Shown one piece after another: positions 29,671 through 39,799 of a stretch of 64,000 nt of DNA. The notes below the pieces were generated by a model, which saw only the letters and a list, made by a program, of their open reading frames with translations, had not been told where the DNA came from and did no database searches. Position 1 is the stretch's first letter; each line of letters opens with the position of its first letter. The position numbers and the translations under genes were made by a program. The stretch lies in the NCBI GenBank assembly GCA_905221615.1, contig CAJNDT010004024.1, positions 1 to 64,000 on the forward strand, in the 5' to 3' direction. Source of the stretch: Symbiodinium sp. CCMP2592. Taxonomy: Eukaryota; Sar; Dinophyceae; Suessiales; Symbiodiniaceae.

Positions 29671-30772
29671 AATCTGCCTGGGGGCCCGTGGCCCAGAAAG
29701 GGCCAGGGGGAAGGCAGGGTTCCCCTGGCCTAGGCGCCCCTATTCGGGGTTGTCGCTGCCTGCAGCCCTCTGGCTTCGTCCCTTCCAAAGGTGTGGGGCG
29801 CTTCCCATGCGGATCGGTGCGGGCAGGCCCGTACATGGGGGGCATCTCCCGAGGGAAGTACTCATCATGCCCTCTGAAACTCACGATGAAGGGGTCCGGG
29901 GGGAGGTCCTCCTTCCCGACCAAGGCAGCCTTCATCTTGGCACGGGTGGCTTCGTTGAGCTCGTGGCCGGCCTCCGAAAGGACCGCCTCCAGGGCGCTGA
30001 AGGCGGTGCTGGTGGAGTCCGCCGTCATCTCTTTGAAAGCCTTGGCCGTCTCCTGGATCTCGACGTCCTTGGCCTTGATGTCCTTGTCGACCTGGTCCAC
30101 GTCCCCAATGAGCTTTTCCAGCTCCTGCTTGAGCTTGTCCGCTCGTGCCTGGAGCTTGGCCTTCTTCTCCACCAGATTCTTCATCTGGTTGGTGGCCTTC
30201 TTGAAGTCGCTGACACACCTGGTCAGCTTTTCTTGGGGCGTGGGTTCTGGCCGGTCGAGGTCCTCATCTGGTGGAGGGGGGATCCCCGCGGCCTCCAAAA
30301 GGGTCTGGACGTGGAGCCCTGCCCCCGCGTAGACCACGGCCCTGGCAGCGTTGTACTCCTTCTCGGTCATCCTACCCTTAAGGAGGGACTGGAGGTCCAG
30401 TCCTGGCGGGGGTGGCGGTGGCCCTTTCGGCCGAGGTGGGCTGTACCCGACCTCCTGAAAGGCTTTCTGGGCAGCCTCTGGTAGGTCTTTCCAAAGACCC
30501 GCGAGTACCGCGCCGACTTTGCCACCTGGAGGGTTCTTAGAACCCTTTCCCTCTCCTTTTCCTTTGCCTTTGGTGCGACCGTCCTCCCAGACAGCTCGGG
30601 GGCTCTGGGAGTTCTCGGTACGGGCTTCCTTGTTTGCTTGCTGCTTTGCCAGCTGCTTCTGCCAGTTTCTGCCGCAGTACGCACAGTGGGTATTTTCCCC
30701 TGACTCAACCTGGCGTTTCCAGGCCCAGTGGTACCCACAGGCGCACGGGATCCACTTGGGAGTGCGCGGCAT
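29600..30772 (-). CDS. Family A ORF1: zinc ribbon and coiled coil, copy 3
   Basis: 390 codons from the ATG at 30772, about 270 nt inside the SL stack. N-terminal zinc ribbon CAC-G...CAYCG (residues about 10-33), a Gly/Lys linker, a helical repeat-like segment LWKDLPEAAQKAFQEVGY, Pro-rich sequence, and a long coiled coil (about residues 165-260, QMKNLVEKKAKLQARADKL...). Family B ORF1 has the same plan. By analogy with LINE ORF1 proteins it probably binds and packages the element RNA; the coiled coil would drive oligomerisation. Confidence 0.75.
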   Translation of the reverse strand: MPRTPKWIPCACGYHWAWKRQVESGENTHCAYCGRNWQKQLAKQQANKEARTENSQSPRAVWEDGRTKGKGKGEGKGSKNPPGGKVGAVLAGLWKDLPEAAQKAFQEVGYSPPRPKGPPPPPPGLDLQSLLKGRMTEKEYNAARAVVYAGAGLHVQTLLEAAGIPPPPDEDLDRPEPTPQEKLTRCVSDFKKATNQMKNLVEKKAKLQARADKLKQELEKLIGDVDQVDKDIKAKDVEIQETAKAFKEMTADSTSTAFSALEAVLSEAGHELNEATRAKMKAALVGKEDLPPDPFIVSFRGHDEYFPREMPPMYGPARTDPHGKRPTPLEGTKPEGCRQRQPRIGAPRPGEPCLPPGPFWATGPQADFARAAAQSGPSPPVNGGFAGLFQ

Positions 30773-31042
30773 GGCTGCGAGCTGGTGTGGAAACCACTAC
30801 CAGAAGTAGTGGCTGCAGAACGCAAGCAAGGAGTGGTGCCCACTTCCAAGCTCTAGAAGTGCACTCGGCAAGAGGAGGATCGACCTCACTCAGATCGTGC
30901 AGTGAAACAGCCTACCGGGCCGCCCACCAAACCCTTGCCTGCTGTCAGGCCTACGACCTTTACCAGGTTGGGTTTGGGGACTCTTTGAAGCCTCTAGACA
31001 AAGTGGGTCCCAAGGCTAAAAGGCCACGGCGGCACTGCAAAG

Positions 31043-31083
31043 TCTGAGCCGAAACTTGAGCCAAATGGCTTGAGCCAAAATGG
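31043..31083 (-). repeat. Triple spliced-leader relic at the 5' end of family A copy 3
   Basis: Three abutting segments on the + strand: TCTGAGCCGAAA (31043-31054, decayed), CTTGAGCCAAATGG (31055-31068, one A missing) and CTTGAGCCAAAATGG (31069-31083, perfect 15-nt match to the reverse complement of the SL 3' end). The outermost, newest segment is the cleanest. Confidence 0.85.
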
Positions 31084-31090
31084 GATTTTC
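31078..31090 (-). repeat. Unit junction 5 (AAATGGGATTTTC)
   Basis: 3' end of family A copy 4 joined to the SL stack of copy 3. The hairpin GCTTC-GCA-GAAGC follows at about 31100. Confidence 0.85.
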
Positions 31091-31392
31091 TCACGCACGC
31101 TTCGCAGAAGCAGCCCGTAGGCTTGTCCGACATGCACAATTTAACTCCAAGTATTTTGGAGCCATCCGCGTTTGCGGGCATCGCCAAAGTGGCGGCAGTG
31201 GCTACTCCTACCCTGAGCTACAGGTTGCCTGACCTACCTGAGCTACTGGCAGGAGTGGGTAGCCACTTCCTGGGAGTGGGGAGCCACATCCCAGTGAAAC
31301 AGGACGAGAGTCCAACAGGGAGGGAGCCTCACCCGGAGGGGAGGAACCCTTCACCCTGCAGAGCCTCCTGCCTCTGCAAAGGAGAGGGGAGG

Positions 31393-33211
31393 CTAGGAGG
31401 CCAAAAACCTCCTGACCCGCTCCTGATGCCCGGGGGTCATGAAATGGGCTTGCATATGTTCGATTGTAGGGCACCCGACCCTACAAGCGTAACAAAAGAG
31501 CCCATCCGGGCTGTGGACTGCACGGTGGGGTCCATACGAGGGTGGTGCCTCCACATCCTCTGCAGGAGCTGAATCCGAAGAAGGCTCCTGAGGGGGGCAC
31601 CCGTCCCTCCTGTAGACCCCGCAGCCTCGCTGAGGGAGGGCTCGCTGGCCTCGGGGACCTCCGGCTGCAGGGCCGAGGGCCCAGTGGCCATGAGGCCTCG
31701 CGGAGTTGGTCGCCCATGGGCAACCGCAGGTCCAGGACCGCCTCGTCTGGCCAGACCTGGAGGCAGTCCAAGCCCCCCAGCTTGAGCCTGTTGCGGCACA
31801 GGCTGAGCACCTCAGAGGCAAGGGCTGAGGGCTTCACTGCCAGGGCGATCCATCTCGCCTCCGGCGGTTGGCGACACTCTATGTCGAGGCGCATAAACTG
31901 GGTCGCCGCCGGGGCACCGCCTGGGACATCGCCCCTGTTTCTCTTGCGAGGGGCTGCTCCTCCCTCGGGAGGATGGGGAGGAGGAGGGAGGGGAGGAGGC
32001 TCCTCAACCCTCGGTGCACTGACAGACACCGGGTGGCTGGGAGGGGCTTTAGGGGCTCCCTCCTCCCTCTGAGTCCCCTCCCCTGGGCCGTAGGAGACCG
32101 GGGGGCCAGTTGGCGAGGTCTCACGCCCCGGGGGCTTAGGTGGCGCCTCCTGAGGAGCAGGATCCTGCTCACTGGCTGTGCCAGCAGGTCCGGCTGCTGG
32201 CCGGACCACCTATTCCTTCCTCGACCCTAGAAGGGGAGGTTGAGCCTGTTGAGACCGGAGCCCCGGAAATGGGGTCTTCCTTGGTGGTGGTCTCTTCTTT
32301 GGCAGGCCCCTCCTCCATAGGTGAGGCTTTGGGCACCTCGGTAGCCTCCTGCTCGGAGGGTGCCTTCACGGCACTGGGACCCGGCGCACCAGAGGGTGGG
32401 TCAGGCTCCATCTCCTCTCCAGAGCTGCTGGGCGGGTCGTTGGTCGACCTGGCCCGGGCCGACGACTTTACCGCCGTCGTTTTCTGAACGATACGGCGGG
32501 ACCAGGGCAGCATCTCTTCCTGGTCTTCGGGCTCCTGAGGCTCCGTCGGTGCCGTCGGGGGGCTGCTCTCGGAGCTTTCCGTGGAGCTTGTAGAGGCTTT
32601 GACTGCCTTTTCCGCCCCTTTGCTGTTGCCGCCAGGCCGCCTGGAAGGCGGAGGGGTGCGGACTCTGGGCGGCTTGCCGTCCACCGAGGCCTTGGGAGGG
32701 TCGGACCCTTCCCTTTCGGCCTTTAGGGCCTCCCTCTGGCTGCGAGGGGGACGTTTCCGGTTCCGCACAAAGCTGGAAACCGAGACCCGCCTCGCATCGG
32801 GGTTTTTCTTGGCACGCTCGTCCACATGCTTCCGGTAGGCATGGACGAGGGCCTTGTCCTCCCTGTGGACGGAGGGCTGTTTGCCTCGCCCTTTTGAAGG
32901 GGTGGAGCGACCACGCCCTTCAGAGGAGGCGGGTGGGACGTCCCTGGACCCGCTGGCACCGGTGTCGCCTGGTCGGTCCAGTCCCACTCTTCCCACCAAC
33001 CTTGCCAGTCCTGCCACCCGGTGGTGGGACCATCAGAGCCGCCGGTATCACCACAAGCTCCCGAGGAGCTGTGACCGGCGGCCTGATCTGCTGAGGGCTC
33101 GGCTGGGGGCTCCCAGAAGTCAGCCCCAAACGGTTCTGGTCCGTTCCAAACCATTCGCCAGACCCATCTCCAGGAGTGGTAGCACCACCTCCTTTCCCAT
33201 TCCCAGCCCAT
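31393..33211 (-). pseudogene. Family A ORF3, copy 4 (frameshifted)
   Basis: Starts at 33211 with the Trp-rich sequence, shifts frame near 32970 (GTGTCGCC-TGGTCG, a loss of about five bases relative to copy 1), continues through the basic and Ser/Pro-rich region (32169-33017) and MRLDIECRQPPEARWIALAV (about 31895), and ends with a complete C2H2 finger CYACRVG...HMQAH...GH near 31420-31490. The finger residues are intact in this copy. Confidence 0.6.
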
Positions 33212-33406
33212 CTCGCCAAGGGAGAGGGCTAAGGCTGGGGAAGCGAGAGGTGCGCGTGGGCCATGGCTGCAGCTACTGCGCTTAAGAGGCTTGGGGAAAA
33301 CTGCGACTGAGGAAGGTGTAAGCGTCCCAGGTGACTAGGGGGAAAGGGCCCTAAAAGGAAAAAGCCTACAAAGGCTACGACTTCCCTAAGGCTTCCCACC
33401 TTGGGC

Positions 33407-33430
33407 CCAGAACTGCCGGAGCTTAGGTTG
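33407..33430 (-). other. PIP-box-like C-terminus of ORF2, copy 4
   Basis: QPKLRQFW in the same position as in copy 3. Confidence 0.4.
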
Positions 33431-33546
33431 ATTCACAGGCTTGGGCTTCGGCTTGGGCTTCGGGGTGGGTGCAGCAGTCCCTTCCCCAACAACACCAGCA
33501 GACACAGAAGCCTCGGGGGCCTTGGGTTGACCTGAGAAAAAAGGAG

Positions 33547-34464
33547 TTAGGGCGGAGGATTTGGAGCCTGAGGGTCTAGGGGCCCTACTACTAGACGCGC
33601 GTGCGGGATTCCGCTCTTTCTCCGCCGGTTTTTCCTTTTCCTTTTCCTTTTCCCGGTCGTGGTGCCTAGAGTCTCTAAATGGACCTCTCGCGCGGTGTGG
33701 GAACCACTACCGCTGATCCCAGAGGCCCTCACGTTGGCCTGGAGGGATGGCTCGGGCTCCCTCAGCGCAGGGGAGGGAACCTCAGACCCTCTGCCCGGAG
33801 GCGGTCTCGCGGGAAGGCTCAAGGCCCGTTTGGCCTTTGTGCTGGGTGCCACCTGGGTGGTAACCGGCGGGCCTTGGTCCGCGGCTTTCAGAGCAGGCTG
33901 GTTGTTCCTGCCTTTTTTGCTTTTGCCTTTGGAGGAGGACTGTTCCAGGGTGCGAAGAGGCTGAGGGGAGGGGTCCTCAACCCTGTCAGCACCACTAGGG
34001 CCAGCAAATGGGCCTGGATTGTGAAGGCGACTCCCCTGGGAAAAACCGGGTCCCTCATTCCCTGCACGGTCTAGCACCTTCCGGAGAGTGTCCTGGGTGG
34101 ATGTCTCCTTGAGGTATTTGGCCGCCCATTGGGTGCCACGTTTTTTGTGGGCGCGGGAGGCCCCCTCGCACTGCGATTTGGCCACAGCCGTGGGGTTAAG
34201 CTGCCCCGGCTTGTGGACCGCATAGCATTTGGTGCAGAGGAGGACCGCCCCCATGCAGTAAAAGGAGTGGGACGCGTGCAGGCCAAAGTTGCTGAGATCG
34301 GGCAACGGCCGGTGAGCGCACGGCTGTGCCTCCAGACGCCGGAAGGCCTCAGAAGAGTGGATTTGCTGGATAAAGAGGGAACAAACCTTACAAACCAAGG
34401 AGTGGTTGTTGGGGTTCGTGTGGCTCCACTCGAATTGATGCCCATGGTGGCCTTCCCCTGCCAT
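33547..34464 (-). pseudogene. Family A ORF2 C-terminal zinc-ribbon region, copy 4
   Basis: 305 codons: the Cys/His module (CKVCSLFIQQ ... PCAHR ... LLCTKCYA) and the basic tail. An extra base near 34494 separates it from the RNase H frame, and the tail goes out of frame before the PIP-like end. Confidence 0.6.
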
Positions 34465-34773
34465 AAGGGCTTCCAGGCGTTGTTTTTTATTATAATGCCC
34501 CCATCCGCGCCAGGACGATGCTGCCTCTGAGGGGGTTTGGCCTGTTTCGCCTTAAGCCTGGCATCAGGGCGGGGAGACCCCTTGCCCTTTACCGGGCCGT
34601 CACCGGCAGCCTCCCAAGGGGGCCTGTCGGTACTCAGAAGTAGCACTTCGGCTTTGCGTTGGAGGTGTTGCGCCACCTCTCGCGCCAAATCATCTGCAGG
34701 GGAAGGATCCCACTGTGGTAAGTGGGCGATGGCGGCAAGCACAGCTGCGCCACATGCGGCGTCAGCCTGGGCA

Positions 34774-34861
34774 GACACTGTACTGTCACTTGACTTGATG
34801 CTGCTTTTCGGACCGCCACCCACCGGAAAGAGCGAGAAGACGAAAACAAGCAGAAACGTCA
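34774..34861. other. 88-nt foreign patch in the RNase H region of copy 4
   Basis: Copies 1-3 read CCTGGGCA-TTAATA-GTCCGGCG here. Copy 4 has 88 unrelated bases in place of TTAATA. No target-site duplication is visible. It breaks the frame between TSDCSAV and NAQADAACG (the protein leaves the family sequence after SWRRT). Confidence 0.8.
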
Positions 34862-35991
34862 GTCCGGCGCCAGCTCTGGTCGGGGCCGAATTCGGCCGCG
34901 TGTTCGGCCTCCGTGGTGTGGGACCTTGTCCACGCGACTTGCGCCAGAGACGCATTTTCAAGCGCCTGGGCCCAAACCCATGGCCTGACAGCGCGGGACT
35001 GCTGCTTGACCACCGCACTGCAGTCGGAGGTGCAATCTGCCCGCTCTAACAAGTGCGAGGTGAGCCTTGCGACCGCGAAGCATTCCCCTTCGCACACAGA
35101 ACTCCCCGGGGGGAGGAGGCCAGTGAGTTGGCCGACCTGGAGAGGGGCACCCTCCGTCCAGGTGAACGCGCAGATGGCCCAGGCCACTATCCTGCCCCTG
35201 GCGTCGGCCGCGTAGGGCCCACCAGAGGCGTCCGTCGAGTAGAAAAGCCCCTTTGGCCACTTGACCTCTTTGCAGACACCTACGGCCCGTTCCGATTGCG
35301 GGCCCCAGCAGTACCCCTGCAGCTGGGTGGCCTGAGCTGGCATCAGGCCCCGCTCCCATAAGCAGTCGTAGGGGAACTGGGCTGTAAGGCGTTCCCAGTG
35401 TTTGGGAGGGGGGGGTGCCTTGCCGCGCCACCATCTGCAGTCGGTGGCGACGTGGTGCTGGGTGAGGGGCACCTTGCACAGGGGGCATAGCTGGCCGGCC
35501 TGGACATGCCGGTTTTTCAAAGCTCCCTGCCAGGCCATTCTCAGGGCGGCAGACTTAATCCGCGGGGCCTTTTTCACAAGGGCTGTGGGGACCGTCGTAT
35601 CCACACCTGAGGCCAGACTGCTGCACCCCGTTTGGGTGCTGATGGCCTTCCTCCGGGCCTTGTGGCAGGCGCTGAGGCAAGAAAGGATGGCGGTCCAGTG
35701 CCTCCGTAGGAGGGGGTTGAGGGCCACCAGCCCTAGATCCTCAGGGACCCCTGCCAAGGTAGCTGGACACAGGTCGGCAGGGAATAACCAGCGATCCGGG
35801 GTGGGAGCCACAAGCCCGAGATCCAGCAGATAGGCTATCATGGCCCCTAGCGGTCCACAGACCACTCGCCATCTGTCTTTCCGCTGGAGCTGGGTAGTGA
35901 GCTGCGCCCACGTGCGGTCCAGCTGCTCGCGGTCGGGGAGGCGGACCATCACCCGACAAAGGGCCTTGAAGTGCTGGGTGACAACTGCCAC
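34786..35991 (-). pseudogene. Family A connection, zinc knuckle and RNase H N-terminal part, copy 4
   Basis: 401 codons. They start from an internal ATG (AVVTQHFKALCRVM) that in the ancestral protein is a residue in the middle of ORF2, just after RT. Contains CPLC-x7-H-x4-C (about 35430-35480), STDASGG, CEGECFAV and TSDCSAV, and then runs into the 88-nt patch, losing the fourth RNase H acidic residue from this frame. Confidence 0.65.
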
Positions 35992-38900
35992 CCTGGGGTC
36001 CTTTACCAGCCAGGCGCCCAGTTCCAGCGCGATTTCGACGCTGCCCGTTCCAACCTTGCCAGTGATAACGCACCGATTTCATAGTTTTGGGGCTCACCCC
36101 TTGGGCCTGGTGTCCCCAGATCCCCGATGCCAGCACGGACATGGAAAACACCCGGCTGCTGGCCTTGATGTTGCGGACCTTAAGGCTGCGTAGCTTGCCC
36201 AGTCTGGCGTTGGCTTTAGTCCGCCGCGCCGTGGAGAGGCGAGTGCACCGTCTCCTGCCAGCGGACAGCGTCATGCCCAGGTCTTTGGCAACACTCTGAA
36301 TGGGGGGGTCACCCTCACCCAACTTTCGCCGCAGGGCGCGCTCGGCGAGGGGACTGCTCGCCAGAAAATAGGTCTTGCCGATAGATACCTGGTACCCAGC
36401 GGCAGAAAGCGAGGCATGAAGCCGTCTGAAGACCCTGATGACTGAGTTCGCTGCTTGGTCCGGGCTGTGATGTTCAGTATCTACCGTGATGTCGTCTATC
36501 CACGTATCTACGTGGTTGACATGCGGTCCAGAACAGCACTGCCGGATCGGCTCGCCCACAGCGAGTTTACTCAGGGTGGGGGCTAATGGGCAGCCCGCTA
36601 TAATTCCGCGACGAGCGAAAGCAACGGGCGACGCGACTTCGTCGGAAAGGATCACTCTGCCGCCGCGATACGATTCCATAGCAAGGAAAAGTAAAAGGTC
36701 CGGGAATCCGGCATTGAGCGCGGCGTCGCAGAGAGTGGAGTGAACCACAGTCTCATAAAAGGTACTCAAGTCGACAAACAAAGAGCACCGATGCAGACCG
36801 TCGACGCGCGCGGCTTCGTAGCAGACGCCTCTCCGGAGGGAGGCATCGTAGGTGGAGCGCTCCGGCAAAGCGCAGTCCCACCAAAGCTCAGCGCGATAGT
36901 CGCGAAGCCACGCTTCAACTAGGTGCCATCTTGCCTTCATCCCAAGCTTCAGGAGCGAAGACATCAAACCAATCGGTCTTTCGATTTTCTCGTTTTTAGC
37001 GAGCATCGTAAAGATGGTGAATGTCATCTGCTGTGGCACCTCTCCCGTGGTTTCGATTTCCCTCCAAAAAGAGGCCAGGGAGGAAACCTCACCCGGAGTC
37101 AGGGCTTTGAGCAGCTCCAGGGACCAGCCATCCGCACCCGCCGCTTTCAAAGGCAGGCGCCGAATGAGTCGCTGGAACTCCTCCCCAGTGACGGCCGGGA
37201 GTCTCTGGGCTTGCGCAATGGCCCGTTCTTTAAGGCCCTGGATGGGAGGAGGAGGCTGGCCCTTCGACTCCCAGAGGCGAGCCCACTGCTGCAGTCGGAG
37301 GTAGGGCCGGGCTTCCGCCGGTTCGTCCATGAATGGGCGGGCAACCTCAGCCTCCTGCTTTTTGACCGTACGGAAAAGCGGTCGGAGGCCTTTCACAGAG
37401 GCGCCGGTTAGCCACTCCTGGTAGTCCCGTGTCTCGCGGGACCTGGACTCTTCAATGGCGGCCTGGCACATACTCCTGACAAAAGCGCGGATCCCAGCTC
37501 GGGAGGCCCCATTGGATTCCCCGTTGCAGAGCACCTCTTCCGGGCTGAGGCCAGAGAGGCCGGCACTCTCAAGTTTGGCCGGCAACCCCTCCATGCAAGA
37601 CGATGGGAAACACCGCCGTAGGGCCTCGAAGCGGGCCCTGCTGGTGCCTGGGTTGTCCCAGGCAAGTTGCAGTTTTTGCCACCAGGCCGCCTCCTTGCCG
37701 TACCACGGGTAGCCCTCCTTCGGTTGCATGAGGGGTTTGTACACGAAGGGCCGGGTGCACCCACGCCCACCAGGTTTGGTGAAGTGTTCCACCGCGAACC
37801 GGTGGGTGAGTTCGGCAAATTGGCGATTGGCCGAAGTGCCATGGATCACCTCCGACCCGAAAGCACCAAGCATAGGGCTGCCGCCGGGGGTGAACTGAGA
37901 AAAGGTCGAATCCTGAGCGAGGCTGTCAGTTCGACTAGTGGCCCCCGTTTGGGGCTTGGTGCTATCTGTTTTGAGCACCCCAGGGAACGCGGGGAGTTGC
38001 CTCAAGGCGACCTGGCCCCCGGGGGTGTTGAAACAACACTCCAGGGCAGCGTGAGGCCGGAAGGGCACTTGCCAACTGGCAGCACAGGTAAGCAGGGAAG
38101 CGACACTGGTGGAGACCAGGGCGAAATCAAGACAGTTACCTGTGGTGATCGTCGCCTCCGGTGGGGCGACGATCCGCCCACGAAAGGCCTCTGGCAGGGT
38201 GGTCTCAGCCAGCTCCTGCGATGGGAAATTCCAGTCCCCAACCACAATCCAGTTGGAATTTTGGCGCAGGAGGGGCTTCAGACGGGCGAGGACTTCAGGG
38301 TTGGGCGCCCCAGTGATGCCAACACCTGATTTAAGGTACAGGTTGACCAAGAGGATAGAATGGCGAACCCTGGGGAGTTCGACCAACAAGAAGCCGATCC
38401 CTTCGTCAGAGAGGTACCCTCCTCTGAAGCGTCCCTGTTGGTGGATGGGCACAAGTGTGGCCAGTCCTCCTTTGGTGGGTCTGGGGCCCTCAACCGGGGG
38501 GAGGAAAGTATGGTACCCTCTGGCTAAAGCCTCTATGCGTAGTTTACTGGCACCTTCATCTCCCAAGTGCAACTCCTGGATGAGAAGGGGCCCTTTTTGC
38601 GGCTGGTGCCATTTGAGAATATCCGGAGTCCACGTTGTGATGTTGGCACTGACAAACACAACAGACTCCTGACATCCCTGGTGCTCCTGAGCCGCGAGGT
38701 CGTCCAGGAAAGCCGCGGCGGTGACGGGGTCCAGCCACGAGTGGCCTTGCATGGCCTCGAGAATCTCATAAGAGACCCGGTAACCCAGGCTGGCCTCATC
38801 GACTCCTTCCAGGGCCTCAGCGAGGGCTAGAGCCTGGGGTTCGGACTTGCTCCAGTCATTGTGCGTCCGAAGCTCATCTGCGAGCCCTGCAGCAAGGGCC

Positions 38901-39034
38901 TGAACTGGATTTGCCTTAGTCTCGAGGTCAGGGAGGGGCTTGCCCGCTTTCCCCCGGGTGCTAGGCCTTCGCTTCCTAAGTCTCAGAGGAGACCGACCGA
39001 CCGGGGGGGGTAAGGGGCCGCCGCCTTGCGTCAC
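35741..39034 (-). CDS. Family A ORF2: AP-endonuclease-like and reverse transcriptase, copy 4
   Basis: 1097 codons. Unlike copy 3, the linker (LEAMQGHSWLDPVTAAAF) leads in frame into the endonuclease: SANITTW (about 38640), LIQELHL, GDWNF (about 38230), LDFALVS, PHAAL. RT motif A FVDLSTFYE (about 36755-36780), B AGCPLAPTLSKL, C TWIDDITVD (about 36487-36505). After MKSVR near 36066 a 13-14 nt loss shifts the frame, so the last roughly 100 residues are not family sequence; the proper continuation is the preceding feature. All catalytic RT aspartates are present. Confidence 0.85.
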   Translation of the reverse strand: MTQGGGPLPPPVGRSPLRLRKRRPSTRGKAGKPLPDLETKANPVQALAAGLADELRTHNDWSKSEPQALALAEALEGVDEASLGYRVSYEILEAMQGHSWLDPVTAAAFLDDLAAQEHQGCQESVVFVSANITTWTPDILKWHQPQKGPLLIQELHLGDEGASKLRIEALARGYHTFLPPVEGPRPTKGGLATLVPIHQQGRFRGGYLSDEGIGFLLVELPRVRHSILLVNLYLKSGVGITGAPNPEVLARLKPLLRQNSNWIVVGDWNFPSQELAETTLPEAFRGRIVAPPEATITTGNCLDFALVSTSVASLLTCAASWQVPFRPHAALECCFNTPGGQVALRQLPAFPGVLKTDSTKPQTGATSRTDSLAQDSTFSQFTPGGSPMLGAFGSEVIHGTSANRQFAELTHRFAVEHFTKPGGRGCTRPFVYKPLMQPKEGYPWYGKEAAWWQKLQLAWDNPGTSRARFEALRRCFPSSCMEGLPAKLESAGLSGLSPEEVLCNGESNGASRAGIRAFVRSMCQAAIEESRSRETRDYQEWLTGASVKGLRPLFRTVKKQEAEVARPFMDEPAEARPYLRLQQWARLWESKGQPPPPIQGLKERAIAQAQRLPAVTGEEFQRLIRRLPLKAAGADGWSLELLKALTPGEVSSLASFWREIETTGEVPQQMTFTIFTMLAKNEKIERPIGLMSSLLKLGMKARWHLVEAWLRDYRAELWWDCALPERSTYDASLRRGVCYEAARVDGLHRCSLFVDLSTFYETVVHSTLCDAALNAGFPDLLLFLAMESYRGGRVILSDEVASPVAFARRGIIAGCPLAPTLSKLAVGEPIRQCCSGPHVNHVDTWIDDITVDTEHHSPDQAANSVIRVFRRLHASLSAAGYQVSIGKTYFLASSPLAERALRRKLGEGDPPIQSVAKDLGMTLSAGRRRCTRLSTARRTKANARLGKLRSLKVRNIKASSRVFSMSVLASGIWGHQAQGVSPKTMKSVRYHWQGWNGQRRNRAGTGRLAGKGPQGGSCHPALQGPLSGDGPPPRPRAAGPHVGAAHYPAPAERQMASGLWTARGHDSLSAGSRACGSHPGSLVIPCRPVSSYLGRGP

Positions 39035-39287
39035 CAGGGGGGGAAGGAGGCGGCGTGGAGCCCTGTTCCTTCAATCTGGCGCTGGACGGCTCAGGACCAG
39101 GAGGCCAGGAGTGCCAGAAAAGAGAATTGGCCTGTTGCTGCCTCCTAGCCCGGTGGGCCGCCCGATGTTTTCGGGTGGACTCCCAGAGGAAGTCCTGTTG
39201 CCCTTTACGCCGCCCACGTGGGCCGTGGGCCGTGCTGCGAACCCCGCGAGACGGGCTGATGCCTAGGGCCTTGGCCAAGCACAGCAC
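38976..39287 (-). pseudogene. Family A ORF2 N-terminal basic segment, copy 4
   Basis: 103 codons matching the basic stretch of copy 3 (LCLAKALGISPSRGVRSTAHG, HRAAHRARRQQQANSLFWHS). It links the N-terminal zinc module to the endonuclease region, but small indels keep it in its own frame. Confidence 0.45.
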
Positions 39288-39799
39288 CGGCCTGGCCTTG
39301 GCAGCACCTCCAAGGCACCACTTGGGGCAGGGGGCTCCTGTTCAGGGTCCAGGGCCCATCCGGTGGCCCCGAGAGCCTGGGGGCAATCCTGGGCGCTCTG
39401 GTTGTCCGAACACGTTGGCGTGAGGACACCCTGCGACGCCAGGGTTGAAGAAAAGGGGGTGGAAAACTCACTACCCCTAATCGAAAGGCCGTGCCCAGGC
39501 CGCAGGGAAAGAGGCTGGTAGGGCGCCTTGAAACCTCGGGCCGGCGCTGGCTCCCAACGCAACGCCGCCGGGGTTTTATGAAAAACTTTGCATCGCGCGC
39601 AGAACAGGTGAGTGCTGCCTAAATCGTGCAGATCACACTTGCAAAACTTGCAAAGAACTCCACTCTTGTGTGAAACCTGGCCAAGGTAGGGTGGCGAACC
39701 ACTCCCCCTCGGTAAAAGAGCAAGTTGGTTACTGGAAAAGGCCTGCAAAACCTCCATTGACGGGCGGAGAAGGGCCTGATTGGGCGGCTGCCCTTGCAA
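39263..39799 (-). CDS. Family A ORF2 N-terminus with CxxC-CxxC module, copy 4
   Basis: 178 codons with the same start (MQGQPPNQALLRPSMEV) and zinc module CKFCKCDLHD ... FCARC as copy 3. A deletion near 39300-39370 relative to copy 3 shortens it before the basic region. Confidence 0.5.
   Translation of the reverse strand: MQGQPPNQALLRPSMEVLQAFSSNQLALLPRGSGSPPYLGQVSHKSGVLCKFCKCDLHDLGSTHLFCARCKVFHKTPAALRWEPAPARGFKAPYQPLSLRPGHGLSIRGSEFSTPFSSTLASQGVLTPTCSDNQSAQDCPQALGATGWALDPEQEPPAPSGALEVLPRPGRCCAWPRP

Larger units (their letters stand above)
21100..31083 (-). mobile_element. LINE family A, copy 3 (full length, with SL relics)
   Basis: Runs on the minus strand from an SL stack (31043-31083) through a 5' UTR of about 270 nt, ORF1, ORF2 and ORF3 to the junction at 21100-21112. 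All domains are present, but indels break the frames: a 4-nt loss near 28527, one near 25535, one base near 21889 and a 23-nt loss near 21444. With copy 4 it defines the family architecture. Confidence 0.9.

Noticed and set aside
31043-31083. A genuine SL RNA gene
   Set aside because: Only the 3' 14-15 bases of the SL are present and no splice donor GT with an intron and Sm site follows on the minus strand; element 5' UTR follows instead.
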